A stretch of 64,000 bases of DNA from Plantago ovata (GCA_028274465.1 CM051458.1:73905766-73969765), one strand, 5' to 3'. Counted from the stretch's first letter, positions 9,885 through 19,590 are shown. Numbers and translations are program-made. The notes: generated from the letters alone by a model not told the origin.

Positions 9885-10019
9885 AACCTATTCTTCCGAA
9901 TAGGTTTGGGGAGGGGGTTACGCTATCATTAGACTTGTTTTTTATTTTTTAGTGTGTGTTGTGAGTTTATTTTTCTTTTTCGTAAATTTTGTACTCCAAC
10001 CTATTCTTTTGAATAGGTT
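9885..10019 (+). repeat. Twin hairpins AACCTATTC-N4-GAATAGGTT
   Basis: Two 9-bp perfect inverted repeats lie at 9885-9906 and 9998-10019, each followed by TTGGG(C)GAG-type purines that resemble the 3' polypurine tract (GTTTGGGGAG). Matching pairs or single units occur in the other elements (24926-24947, 41319-41340, 41428-41449, 53278-53299, 63619-63640). Confidence 0.8.
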
Positions 10020-10075
10020 TGGCGAGGTCGCTTGTGTGTCATTTTTGTTTCTTTTCCGTTGTGCTACTGCTGGCT

Positions 10076-10208
10076 AAAAAAATCGAAAAACAAAGGGAAA
10101 GGAAAAATTCCAGAAAAAAAGAAAAAAAAACTGGAAAAGAAAAAAAAAAGAAAAAAAGAAAACACCCAAAAAAAGCAACCAAGGGTCCAAAAAAAAGAGA
10201 GCCAAAAA
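10076..10208 (+). repeat. Purine (A/G) tract of the conserved tail
   Basis: About 130 bases are almost only A and G on the element's sense strand, with TTCCAG and CTGGAA flanking an A-rich core. Equivalent tracts, always purine on the sense strand, are at about 25005-25130, 41500-41625, 53085-53222 (minus), 58725-58815 (minus) and 63695-63830. Lys-rich ORFs through it are spurious. Confidence 0.8.
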
Positions 10209-10752
10209 GCAGTTTAGCAAAGTGTTGTCTCATTTTTCAATTTTTGTAATGTTCGTAATCGTGTTGTAATTTTCTGTCTTTTGTTTATTTGAGTGTCATC
10301 TGTTCTAGACCACCCTCGTCCTGCTATTCAGGAAGTGGTGAATAGCTTAAGGCTTTGCTTGAGAGATGGGTAGAATAGGGGAGTGTTGTCTTTTTTAGGG
10401 AACCCTCCTTCGTTTGATGAGAGCCAGTATTGGTTCGACCTCTTTGAGGAAAAGTCTTAACTTGGTGAACAGTAGTAAGTCCTCAGTTTCATAGGCACGG
10501 GACAACCATTCGTATTTTAACATGTTTCATTACGTCGTCACTCACTAGGTCCAGGTAGAGAATGTTACGAGAGACTATCTTGTCTTGACATAAGTGCTTA
10601 TGTGAATGTGTATGGGTCAATCGAGGCATTCTTCAACCTATATTCATGTTATGATTTATATGGTTTTTGTTCATATGTTTTTTGATAGATTCAATAGATT
10701 AGTTCATTTCATTTGGCATGAGACTCCATTTTTTGTGTTGCATTGTCTTTTG

Positions 10753-11610
10753 CATACATCATATAAGCTTAATTGAAGCATAAATCATATAAGCTTAATT
10801 GAAGCATAAATCAAAAAACCCCCAAATTTGAAAAATTAGGGTTCATGTGAAGATACCTCAGATCTGGAAAACGAATGCACTAGGGTGAAAGTTGTTCGGA
10901 TGAAAAGAAAGAGCACGTAATGGGCTTCGATTGAAGCTAAAGAACACAAAATTTGGTGAAAGATTGAAGGTTTTATGAAAGATTGAAGAAATTTGATTTT
11001 TTGGGATTTTTAGGAGTAAGAGAGTGAAGAAGATGGAGAAATGAGGAAATAAGAGCTATCTCCCATTTTTCTACCTTCAGATGGTGTGGGGCGAATCGCC
11101 CCGTGTGTGGGGCGACTCGCCCCGTGCGGGGTGAATCGCTCCACATGTGGGGCGAATCGCCCCCCACGTCCAGAGAGCGCGAAGCTCTCTGGCCATGGGG
11201 GGCGATTCGCCCCCCACCTCCAGAGGTGTGGAGACGAAATTTTTCGATAAACTCAGTTTTTAATCCCCGAAAACCATTCGCCTTACGAAAAACACTCGAA
11301 AAAGTATAGTCAAACATAGACATAAGCACAAAACGACACAAAAACGAACAATTTCACATAAGAAAAGCAAATTTGTTCAATGTATGAATGCATGCAATAA
11401 AGCGGTAAAAAAGCGATAAAAACTCCGGGTTGCCTCCCGGATAGCGCCATTATTTATAGTCTTTGACTCGACTTCTTTTTGCTCTAGCTCTTCTTCTTGA
11501 GGGTACTAGACTTCTCCTTCATGGATCTCCTCCTCATGCCACGAACCTGTGAATGAGAATGAACATCGACAGCAAGACCAAAGTAGTTAATGGTGTGAGA
11601 AGCATTGAAG
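10753..11610 (+). repeat. Copied block 1, from 673-1504
   Basis: This block is nearly identical to 673-1504 of element A in the same plus-strand direction. It includes the dyad array, the CCGGG hairpin and the end of the gag-protease frame. It contains one extra tandem copy of a 26-bp stretch (at about 10759-10810) absent from the source. Entry is at a shared CAT and exit at a shared AG. Confidence 0.92.
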
Positions 11611-12803
11611 AGAATACCTAAGAACATTTCAACAAAAGGAAGACGAAGCGATATTTCTTGGTTACTCCTTGCATAGTAAAGCTTATAGAGTTTACAACAA
11701 AAAGGCACAAAAGATCGAAGAATCAGTGCATGTTGTATTCTACGAAAAGACACAAGGCGTGCCTGCTGAAGAAGAAATATCAGAATGTATGAAAAAGCTA
11801 ATCATACATGAGCAAAGAACTGAATCTGATGCTAGGCAAATCAAGTCAATTGAACTAAATGATGATTCTGACAATGACTCTCCTCCCCCAAGTCATGATA
11901 AGATAAATATAGTTCATGACAAAGAATTTCCAGCAAAAGACGCAGTTGCTTCGGATGTTGCTGAAACTACGCAACCTCCTGTGCCTGCTGATAAGTTACC
12001 ACAATCTAGCAATGCTGAACAAGCAGTTGCTGATGAACCAATCTCAGCAGAGACACAAAATACCAGTAGTACGGAACAAGTACATGCTGAAGAGTCACAT
12101 GCTGATGAGCAAACGTATCCAGATCCAAAGAGCAGAAAGCCTGTTAACAAATGGATTAGGGATCATCACTCTACAGATATGATTGGTGATATTGACAAAT
12201 GCCAAGTGACTAGATCCAAAGTTTCTGCTACTCATGGACTTGCTGAAGAAGCAAATGTCGTAGAAGTAGAATCTTTGTTCTCTTGCTTTGTTTCAGAAAT
12301 TGAACCCAAGACCATAGAAGAAGTTCTAAAGCATTCTGAATGGATCAAGGCAATGCAAGAAGAACTGGATCAATTTGAAAGGAACAAAGTCTGGAAACTT
12401 GTACCTCTTGCTGAAGGCAAGAAAGCTATTGGTACAAATTGGGTGTTCAGAAACAAGCTGAGTGAGTCTGGTGAAGTAACAAGAAACAAAGCACGTTTAG
12501 TTGCTCAAGGTTACTGTCAGACTGACGGATTGGACTATGATGAGTCTTATGCACCAGTTGCAATATTGGATGCAATTAGACTTTTCTTGGCCTTTGCTGC
12601 TCACAATGACTTCATTGTTTATCAAATGGATGTTAAAAGTGCATTCTTAAATGGTGAACTTGCTGAAGAAATCTACTTAGAACAACCCCTGGCTTTGAAC
12701 GTCCCTCAGAAACCAAGATGGTATACAAGTTTCAGAAAGTTGTATATGGTCTAAAGCAAGCACCAAGAGCTTGGTATGATACCTTGGCCAAGTTCTTGCT
12801 GGA
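11611..12803 (+). pseudogene. pol: Copied block 2: copia integrase tail and RT, from 6780-7972
   Basis: The block is nearly identical to C1 6780-7972 at a constant offset of 4831. The reading frame 11669-12754 covers the integrase C-terminal module, acidic linker and N-terminal RT. It carries the same missing C near 12686, proving it comes from C1 or a very close relative. I count about six differences, and at most of them this copy keeps the state shared with S1, so C1 itself gained those changes after the copy was made. It is not functional: it lacks the RT active site and any integrase core. Confidence 0.92.
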
Positions 12804-13320
12804 AAAATTCCAAAAATTCGTAATCGTGTTGTAATTTTCTGTCTTTTGTTTATTTGAGTGTCATCTGTTCTAGACCACCCTCGTCCTGCCATTCAGGAAG
12901 TGGTGAATAGCTTAAGGCTTTGCTTGAGAGATGGGTAGAATAGGGGAGTGTTGTCTTTTTTTGGGAACCCTCCTTCGTTTGATGAGAGCCAGTATTGGTT
13001 CGACCTCTTTGAGGAAAAGTCTTAACTTGGTGAACAGTAGTAAGTCCTCAGTTTCATAGGCACGGGATAACCATTCGTATTTTAACATGTTTCATTACGT
13101 CGTCACTGACTAGGTCCAGGTAGAGAATGTTACGAGAGACTATCTTGTCTTGACATAAGTGCTTATGTGAATGTGTATGGGTCAATCGAGGCATTCTTCA
13201 ACCTATATTCATGTTATGATTTATATGGTTTTTGTTCATATGTTTTTTGATAGATTCAATAGATTAGTTCATTTCATTTGGCATGAGACTCCATTTTTTG
13301 TGTTGCATTGTCTTTTGCAT
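12804..13320 (+). repeat. Copied block 3, from about 10101-10112 and 10252-10755
   Basis: After the copia copy, the sequence returns to element B's own tail. A 12-base piece (12801-12812) equals 10101-10112, most of the purine tract is skipped, and 12817-13320 equals 10252-10755 with a handful of substitutions. The tail then continues past 13320 as in other G1 elements. Confidence 0.9.
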
Positions 13321-13360
13321 TAGAGTCTAGCTTAGTTGCTTGAGGACAAGCAAAGGTTCG

Positions 13361-13372
13361 GTTTGGGGAGTT
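13361..13372 (+). other. Polypurine tract of element B
   Basis: GTTTGGGGAGTT lies directly before the 3' LTR start TGATGAAC, as in element C (25729-25740) and G2 (44222-44234). It would prime plus-strand DNA synthesis. Confidence 0.85.
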
Positions 13373-14536
13373 TGATGAACATGTATTTTACACTTTCATT
13401 TGAGTCTTTTTTCACCAATTTAGCTATCCTCTATGTTAATTTAGCTATATTTTAGTGCATTTAGAATAGTGTCACGTTTCCCTTTTCTTTGTATTTTTCA
13501 GGTTTTAGGTGAAAAACGTATTTTTATGGGCGATATTAATGAAGAGGACGAAGTTTTGGTATTTCAAGGACATTCATGGTGTATCTAGAAGGTTCCGGGC
13601 GAGATTTGAGGCCTAGGGGACGAGTTTCAAGGCTTAAAGGTCGCTAGAAGGCAAAATTCGAGTCCAAAAAGGAAACCGACTGAAGAAAATGCGTCCACCG
13701 ACACTACAGGTCCCGGGCGGTTCGCCCCGTGCCAGGCGGTTCGCCCGGGAGGTTTCGTCAGCTATATATATCTTCGCCTATTTTCTACGATTTTCATACC
13801 TTGTCACCTTATTTTGAGAGACAAATTCTCCAGAGCCTGTTCTGGGAATTATTAGCATAGAAGACTCTTTTTCTTATTGATTTGGAAGCTTAAGCATAGA
13901 AATTGAACATCTTTGATTCTCGATTCTTTCTTGTGAGTTAGCAATTCTTCGGAGATTGACAACCTTCATTGGTTAGTTGTATCTCACGATGTTTCTGCTT
14001 TTATTTATTTCATTGGTCATGTTTTCATTCAATCTTGCTTTGATTCTTGTTGATTGCAATTTATCTATGAGTAGCTAAATCTATCGTTGGTGAGAGTATG
14101 TGATTTCTTAACTAGGGTTCTTAATTATGCATGAGTGGCTTCACGCGTTTAAGACTTGATTTATTGTTTTATTTCTTTGATCTATCTAAGCCATCTATCT
14201 TCGTAGTGTTGAATTGAAAGGAACATATAGGACAATTCACGATCATAGATTTCTATACAAACTTCAAGTACTTCATGCATGATTATTACCCATTGCTTTG
14301 AATGATCATACTATCACTAACTTCCATTATATTGATAAGAAAAATCTGTGCTTTGCTTGATTTCTGATTTATAGTTTAAGTTAAAATTAGATAAAGCTAG
14401 TTATAGTCCTTAGAGATCGACACTCGAGGTTATTTTACTTCTACACTACGTGCCTTGGTTTTCGTTGTAGTTGTGAGTTGCCTTTGGCTAAAAACAAATT
14501 TATTTGATTAATTGAGTCTGATAATCTCGTTCATCA
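13373..14536 (+). mobile_element. 3' LTR of element B (1164 bp)
   Basis: The LTR is bounded by TGATGAAC and GTTCATCA. Its U3 has two dyads with a GTT centre (CGGGCGGTTCGCCCC and AGGCGGTTCGCCCG) at 13711-13750, followed by a TATA box at 13762-13771. It is diverged from the element C LTR in U3, so it belongs to another G1 subgroup. It is followed at 14537 by CTGAC of an inverted copia fragment. Confidence 0.9.
13711..13771 (+). promoter_or_regulatory. U3 promoter of element B LTR
   Basis: Two GGGCG-N3-CGCCC dyads are followed 12 bases later by CTATATATAT. This is the shortest dyad array among the full LTRs of this window. Confidence 0.7.
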
Positions 14537-14969
14537 CTGACATGCAATCCAAACAACATCCTTCTTAAAAGTAACCTTAGGTAATCCAACTACAAATGCC
14601 TTTTTAGACAGCTTATTCATCGTCTTGAAGTTTAGGTGACTTGTTCGTTTATGCCATAACCATGCTTTTTCAGCAAGGCAATCATGATCTGAGATAAGGC
14701 ATGTTTCAACGATTGCTGAAGACCAATCTACGGTATAGAGACCTCCTGATCTTCTAGCAACCATGATAACCTTCTTATTCTCAAAGTTAATAAGTTTACA
14801 TTCATCACTTTTGATTTTGATGAAGTAACTTTTGTCAGCAAATTGACTCATGCTGAAAAGCTTAAACTTAAGATTTTTGACATAAAGAACTCCCGAAATT
14901 GTAATGCATCCTAACTTCACGTCACCATATCCTTTAGTAGAACAAAAGACTCCACCAGCAAACCTTATT
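14537..14969 (-). pseudogene. pol: Inverted copia fragment: protease end and integrase zinc region
   Basis: The minus-strand frame (14534-14920) matches S1 and C1 protease C-terminus and the integrase zinc-binding region (CITISGVLYVKNLKF, WLWHKRTSHLNFK). The first cysteine of the CX2C pair is replaced (WIACQ). It is cut by element B's LTR on the left. On the right it ends in about 21 bases of filler (14970-14990) before RT in the opposite orientation. Confidence 0.85.
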
Positions 14970-14991
14970 TTTCTCTCATCTAACTTCCACT

Positions 14992-16168
14992 TGTTTGCTG
15001 AAGAAGTCTACCTAGAACAACCCCCTGGCTTTGAACTTCCCTCAGAAACCAAGACGGTATACAAGCTTCAGAAAGCTGTATATGGTCTAAAGCAAGCACC
15101 TAGAGCTTGGTATGATACCTTAGCTAAGTTCTTGCTGGATTATGGTTTCAAGAAAGGTGAAGTTGATAATACCTTATTTACCATGAACCATGATGGTAAA
15201 ATTCTCTTAGTCCAGATATATGTGGATGACATAATATTTGGATCTAAGGACAAGCACCTTTGTGATGATTTTGCCAAACTCATGACAAACAAGTTTGAAA
15301 TGATTATAATGGGCAAATTGAATTATTTCCTAGGATTTCAAGTCAAGAAACTCAAAGATGGAATATTCATAAATCAAGCAAAGTATGCAAAGGAAATGCT
15401 CATAAAGTTCAGGATCAAAGAGTAAGAGAAACCTGAAAAGATCCCTAGGAGTGTTGGTACCAAATTGGGCTATACTAAACAAGACAAAAGTGTGGATGAA
15501 CTCAAGTATAGGAAGCTAATTTGTACCTTGTTGTATCTAACAGTAAGTAGGCCTGAGATTCAGTATGCTGTTTGTGTGTGTGTAAGATTCCAATCTGATC
15601 CAAGACAATCACACTAGAAAAAGGCACTCAAAATACTGAAATATGTCAAAGGCACAGTCAATGTTGGATTATGGTATCCAAAAGATTCTAGATTAGAATT
15701 CGAAGGTTATTCTAATGCTGATCATGGAGGATCAACTCTTGATAGAAAAAGTACCTCTGGAACTTGTCAGTTTCTAGGTACAAGATTAATATCATGGTTC
15801 AACAAGAAGCAAACCTGTGTTGCCAATTCATCCACTGAATCTGAATACATTGCAGCTGGTTGTTGCACCGCTCAAATCCTTTGGATTCAGCAACAATTAA
15901 GAGATTACGGTATTTCTGGAAAGAAAACACCAATCTTTTGTGATAATACAAGTGTTATTGCTATCACGCAAAATCCTAAGTTCCACCCAAGGACAAAGCA
16001 CATTGATATTAGACATCATTTCATTAGAGATCATCTGGAAAAAAGAGACATTGAGATTGTAAAAGTAGGTACTGATGATCAACTTGCTAACATCTTTACC
16101 AAGACCCTAGCTGATAATAGGTTCGAAATGCTAAGGTATAACCTTGGATTGATTGAACTACCTCAGTA
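14992..16168 (+). pseudogene. pol: Copia reverse transcriptase (C-terminal part) and RNase H (C2)
   Basis: RT contains [21 protein letters not shown] and the YVDDIIFGS active site. A stop at 15423-15425 replaces the Glu codon that S1 keeps, and another stop lies near 15616. RNase H follows ([46 protein letters not shown]) to a TAA at 16166-16168. RT and RNase H would copy the RNA genome into DNA. With two nonsense changes and a missing N-terminus this copy is dead. Confidence 0.9.
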
Positions 16169-17006
16169 AAAAGGGATACATTTGGTTGGATTGCTGAAAC
16201 AGGCATTCAACAAGACAATGGTTGCTTAAAGGTTTATTTATTCCTTGAAAAGTCCCTTTCCACTAACCTCTATGGAAGAGATGTTTGTACATGAAATGTT
16301 TGCTGAAACTGGCATTCGGCAAGTAATTCCTTCAAACCGGGTATTTGTTAGGAAACTTGATCACTTGCTGAGACGGGTACTCAGTAAGAAAATTTCAAAG
16401 ATTGCTGAAACTGACATTCAGACAATCAAGGATACTGAAACAGGTATTCAAGTATCAAAAGATAAATCTGAGACGGGAACTCAGCAAAGAGCAAGATTGC
16501 TTCTCACTAAAAGAGAATTTACCTAAAAATATCTCAATATAAAAAGAATTTACTGAGACGGTAACTCAGAAATATCTTTGACCCTAAGAAAAATGAGATA
16601 TTTGATTAACGGGGAACTTTCAGCAACTACAAGGCTTGTTACTTAAAAAGTAATTGCTAAAGTCAGAAGGATTAAAATTGCTGAAAAGATTCTTGTATAC
16701 TTCTGCAAGCAATTAGCTTTGAAGTAAAAGAGATCAAATCCCATGAATCAAGGTAAAATCAATTTTGACGTTAATCGTGGCACAGATAAACTCGTTGTAA
16801 ATCATGCCATAAAATACAATCGTGGCCATTGATTTTAAAGCAGTTGATGATCTAACGATTAATATTACAAAGAGAAAGCATGCTCCGTCGGTTTCGTGTT
16901 AGTGGACCACTACGCATTTAATGCAAAGGCTCCACTAACTCATTGAATCTCTGTTTTACCCTTGCTGAGAACTCAAAACCATTGAGCTTTTCACATAACA
17001 GAGACA
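16169..17006 (+). other. C2 spacer between pol and ORF2, rich in GCTGA words
   Basis: No shared coding frame is present. The sequence repeats GCTGA(A/G)AC with GGCATTCAG/GGAACTCAG in alternation (about eight GCTGA words in 530 bases). It then has a block conserved with S1 35820-36100, containing GTGGACCACTACGCATTTA and GGCTCCACTAAC, upstream of a TATA box. ORF 16245-16526 lies in this repeated stretch and is probably not real. Confidence 0.7.
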
Positions 17007-17016
17007 CTATATAAAT
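17007..17016 (+). promoter_or_regulatory. TATA-like box upstream of ORF2 (C2)
   Basis: CTATATAAAT lies 156 bases before the ORF2 ATG. S1 has CTATATAAAC at 36104, 149 bases before its ATG, within a stretch conserved for about 300 bases upstream. Conservation in two copies suggests a promoter for ORF2. A start of transcription here is inference. Confidence 0.5.
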
Positions 17017-17162
17017 GAAGAGTTAGAGAAAGACAAAATTCTTTAACTTGCATTTCCTTTCTCTGCAAAACATTCCCTAGCCTGTGCTCTGAATTACTGT
17101 ACCTCCAGTAAAAAGAAAAGTCTATTTTTCGTACTTCCCCGACCTTACCTACTATATAAGAG

Positions 17163-18589
17163 ATGGATCCCAAGAGACAATCATCGAAGAACACCAAATC
17201 TTCAAAGGCAGACAGTGCTGGAAAAAGCACTGCTCCTACTCCGGTAACAAGTCCGGTCAAACTCGGTGAAAATCATGTTGAAAAACGACCGAATCACAGA
17301 GAGACCCATGCCTCCTGCATACCTCAACGCTGAAAAGTGTGAGCAGATGATGCAATAGGATGGATTTGCCAAAGAGAAGTATATCAGATACTTCTATGAA
17401 CAAGAACCGAACGAAGAAAATCTTGAGGCGTTGAATTACGTAAATCAACAAGGCCTACTTTTCTTCATCACTGCTCGCACTAAGAAAGTGAGCATGTTGG
17501 ACACTATGGAATTGTACAACAATGTAGAAATCCAGACCCTTACTGATGGAAAAGGAATCACTGAAAAAGTAATTTCTACAACAGTTCAAGGAAAGCAAAT
17601 CATCCTGAAATGGATTGATTTAGCAAACATCTTTCAGATTCCAACTACTGGAACTGATGATGACATCACTGCCAATGATGAAGAAATAGAAGCTTTCTAC
17701 ACTGATGTTAGAAATGAAAGGATGAAGAAAGGAGAGATTGCTCCTATGACTTGGAATAAGCACACAAAAAGAAAGCATCTCTGCCATTCACTTGGTCTAG
17801 TAGCACTGCTACTAATCAAAGTTCTAGACTCCCCAGTTGGAGGAATAGACCAAGTAGGCCTAAGAAGATGGCCATTGCTGATGCATATCTATGAAAGGAA
17901 AACAGACATCAACTGGGCTAAGTACATTTTCAATAGACTTGTTGATTATGTTACAAAGTTCAAGGTCAAGGTTGAAGACAACACTGTCTCACCTTCACTT
18001 CCGGTGATGTATGGACTGAAAATATGCTACATCCTTGAACATTACCAGATTCAGTTGAGAAACCCGTTGCCGATTAAGAAATCAGTATGCAATGTGGGAA
18101 GAGCTTTCTACAAGCTGAATGGACCCAAGGCTGCTGACAAGAAGTCAAGGAAAGCAACAGCAGCAAATGTTGCTAAGACTGATAACCAGTCTAGGAATGC
18201 AACCGCTACAAATTTTGTTGAGACTGACAAACAGTCTAGGAATGCAACAACTGCAAATGTTGCTGAGAATGCAACAGCTGCAAATGTTGCTGAGACTGTT
18301 GCGGTTGCTGACACTACTGCACCCAGCAAAAGATCAAAGAAAAAGAGGAAAGCTGATGATGATAATCAGACTGCAGCTTCATCAGCTGATCCTATTCCTA
18401 AGAAGGCAAGGACAAAGACCACTTTCCCAAGAAAGAAAACAACGGCAAGAAAATCCGTGCCGGTTGTCCATGTCATTCAAGATGATGACACTCCAGTGGT
18501 TTCTGAAAAGCAAACCACTGTAGTAGATGTTGCTGAAGAGCTTGCAGAAGCCTTCAGAAATCCAATTAACTTGGATCCATCTACTAAAG
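17163..18589 (+). pseudogene. Copia ORF2 (envelope-like position), N-terminal part (C2)
   Basis: It starts at ATG 17163 with a basic Ser/Lys-rich leader (MDPKRQSSKNTKSSK). After a frameshift near 17260 and a stop near 17356 it is open from about 17431 to 18589. The globular part has YIRYFYEQ, ILKWIDLANIFQIPTTG, KRKHLCHSLGLVALLLIK and NWAKYIFNRL, a pattern I consider related to the plant transposon or envelope-like family. A tandem VAET/NATA-type repeat region and Lys-rich nuclear-signal-like stretches follow. Interrupted by element C. The position downstream of pol matches Sirevirus envelope-like ORFs, but no signal peptide or membrane segment is evident. Confidence 0.75.
18585..18589 (+). 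repeat. Target-site duplication of element C, left copy (TAAAG)
   Basis: TAAAG before the 5' LTR pairs with TGAAG at 27048-27052 after the 3' LTR (one difference). Joining the flanks restores alignment with the S1 ORF2 at about 46790, which confirms the insertion site. Confidence 0.8.
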
Positions 18590-18925
18590 TGATGAATGTG
18601 TATTTTACACTTTCATTTAGGTCTTTTTCACCTATTTTAGCTATCCTCTATGTTAATTTAGCTATATTTTAGTGCATTTTATTAGAATAGTGTCACGTTT
18701 CCCTTTAGTTTTTATTTTACAGGTTTTGGTTGAAAAACGAGGATTTACGGGCAATTATATTGAAGTTGACAAGGAATTGGTGTTCCAGAAGTCTATTTGG
18801 AGTATCTGAAGGTTTCCGGATAGGATTTGGAGTCTAGGGGTCGAATCTGGAGGTTAGAAGGCCACTAGAAGTCAGAAACCGAGTCCAGAAACGCGTCGAA
18901 AACGCACAAAATCCCGAAATTTACT

Positions 18926-19028
18926 CCCGGGCGAATCGCCCGGGATGTGGGGCGAATCGCCCCACACCAGGCGACTCGCCCGGTGTGTGGGGCCCTTCGC
19001 CCCACAGTATTTCGAATACTATATATAG
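18926..19028 (+). promoter_or_regulatory. U3 promoter of element C 5' LTR: four dyads and TATA
   Basis: In order: CCCGGGCGAATCGCCCGGG, GGGGCGAATCGCCCC, AGGCGACTCGCCCGG, GGGGCCCTTCGCCCC, then CTATATATAG at 19019-19028. The 3' LTR equivalent (26096-26176) has three units, one fused. Gain or loss of whole units has therefore happened since insertion. Confidence 0.78.
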
Positions 19029-19407
19029 TTCCTCAGTTTTTCTCCGAATTTCATACTTTTCCAGACCTATTCTCTCACCTTTCTATGTAGTTTTAGGTAG
19101 TAATTTTCCAGAGCCTGTTCTGGGGGTTCATAGCTTAGGAGATACCTTTTCATAGCAGTTTGGAGCTTGTAAGATCGCGATTCTTCGGAGACTGACAACC
19201 TTCGGTAACATTGTATCTTACAGTTTTTCTACTTATTTTTATATATCTTTCAACATGTTTTCTTCTATGATTTCTGTTGATTGCATGACAACTATGAGTA
19301 GCTAAACTTCTCGTTGGTGATAGTATGTGAATTGTTAGCGAAGGGTTGATAATTATGCTAATGGCAATATCGCGCATTATACTCCGTGTTATTGCTTTAT
19401 TTCTTTG

Positions 19408-19590
19408 ATCATCAAAATCTCTATCTTCGTATTGTTGACTAATTATTGCGCACAATTGGACAATTTAATAGTCTTTGACCTATCAAAATCTATATCTTCG
19501 TAGTGTTGAATAATTACGGAACACAATTGGACAATTTAATAGTCTTTGACCTATACAAATCTATATCTTCGTAGTGTTTGATGATTACAA
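19408..19590 (+). repeat. Tandem repeat in element C 5' LTR, period about 71
   Basis: Two to three imperfect copies of a unit with ATCTTCGTA(G/T)TGTTGA and CACAATTGGACAATTTAATAG. The same repeat is at about 26550-26737 in the 3' LTR. It lies downstream of the TATA box, so it is probably transcribed. Confidence 0.8.

Larger units (their letters stand above)
9480..10755 (+). other. Conserved non-coding tail of G1 (element B)
   Basis: No protein-coding frame is shared between copies here. In order it has a TTTTTTGAACTTTTTTATTG block, a GCGGTTCACGAAGGCC-type block, hairpin 1 (9885-9906), hairpin 2 (9998-10019), a purine tract (10076-10208) and the CGAGG/CCTCG-rich end. The same order is found in elements C, D, F and E, and in G2. 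Retention without coding points to a cis-acting RNA or DNA role, which is inference. Confidence 0.75.
8052..14536 (+). mobile_element. Element B: G1 retrotransposon, 5'-truncated and rearranged
   Basis: The internal region begins abruptly inside the transposon-protein ORF at about 8052 and continues through the conserved tail. It is interrupted by a copied patchwork at 10753-12816, then resumes and reaches the polypurine tract and 3' LTR at 13373-14536. The 5' LTR, primer site and gag-protease are absent. The left neighbour (copia RT, plus) and the right neighbour (copia integrase, minus) do not form an ordinary empty site, so the left side has been lost or rearranged. Confidence 0.85.

Noticed and set aside
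10019..10249. Lys-rich ORFs through the purine tracts (also 24917-25141, 41421-41663, 58665-58955)
   Set aside because: Low-complexity A/G sequence reads open in any frame. Composition, not gene content, explains them.
8052..14536. Reverse transcriptase or integrase belonging to G1
   Set aside because: All RT and integrase sequence inside element B is copia sequence at 11611-12803, copied from C1. No Ty3-type RT motif was seen in any G1 or G2 copy.
18926..19005. Dyad arrays as a CRISPR array
   Set aside because: The units are palindromes with varying centres and no unique spacers, in a plant retrotransposon, and no cas genes are present.
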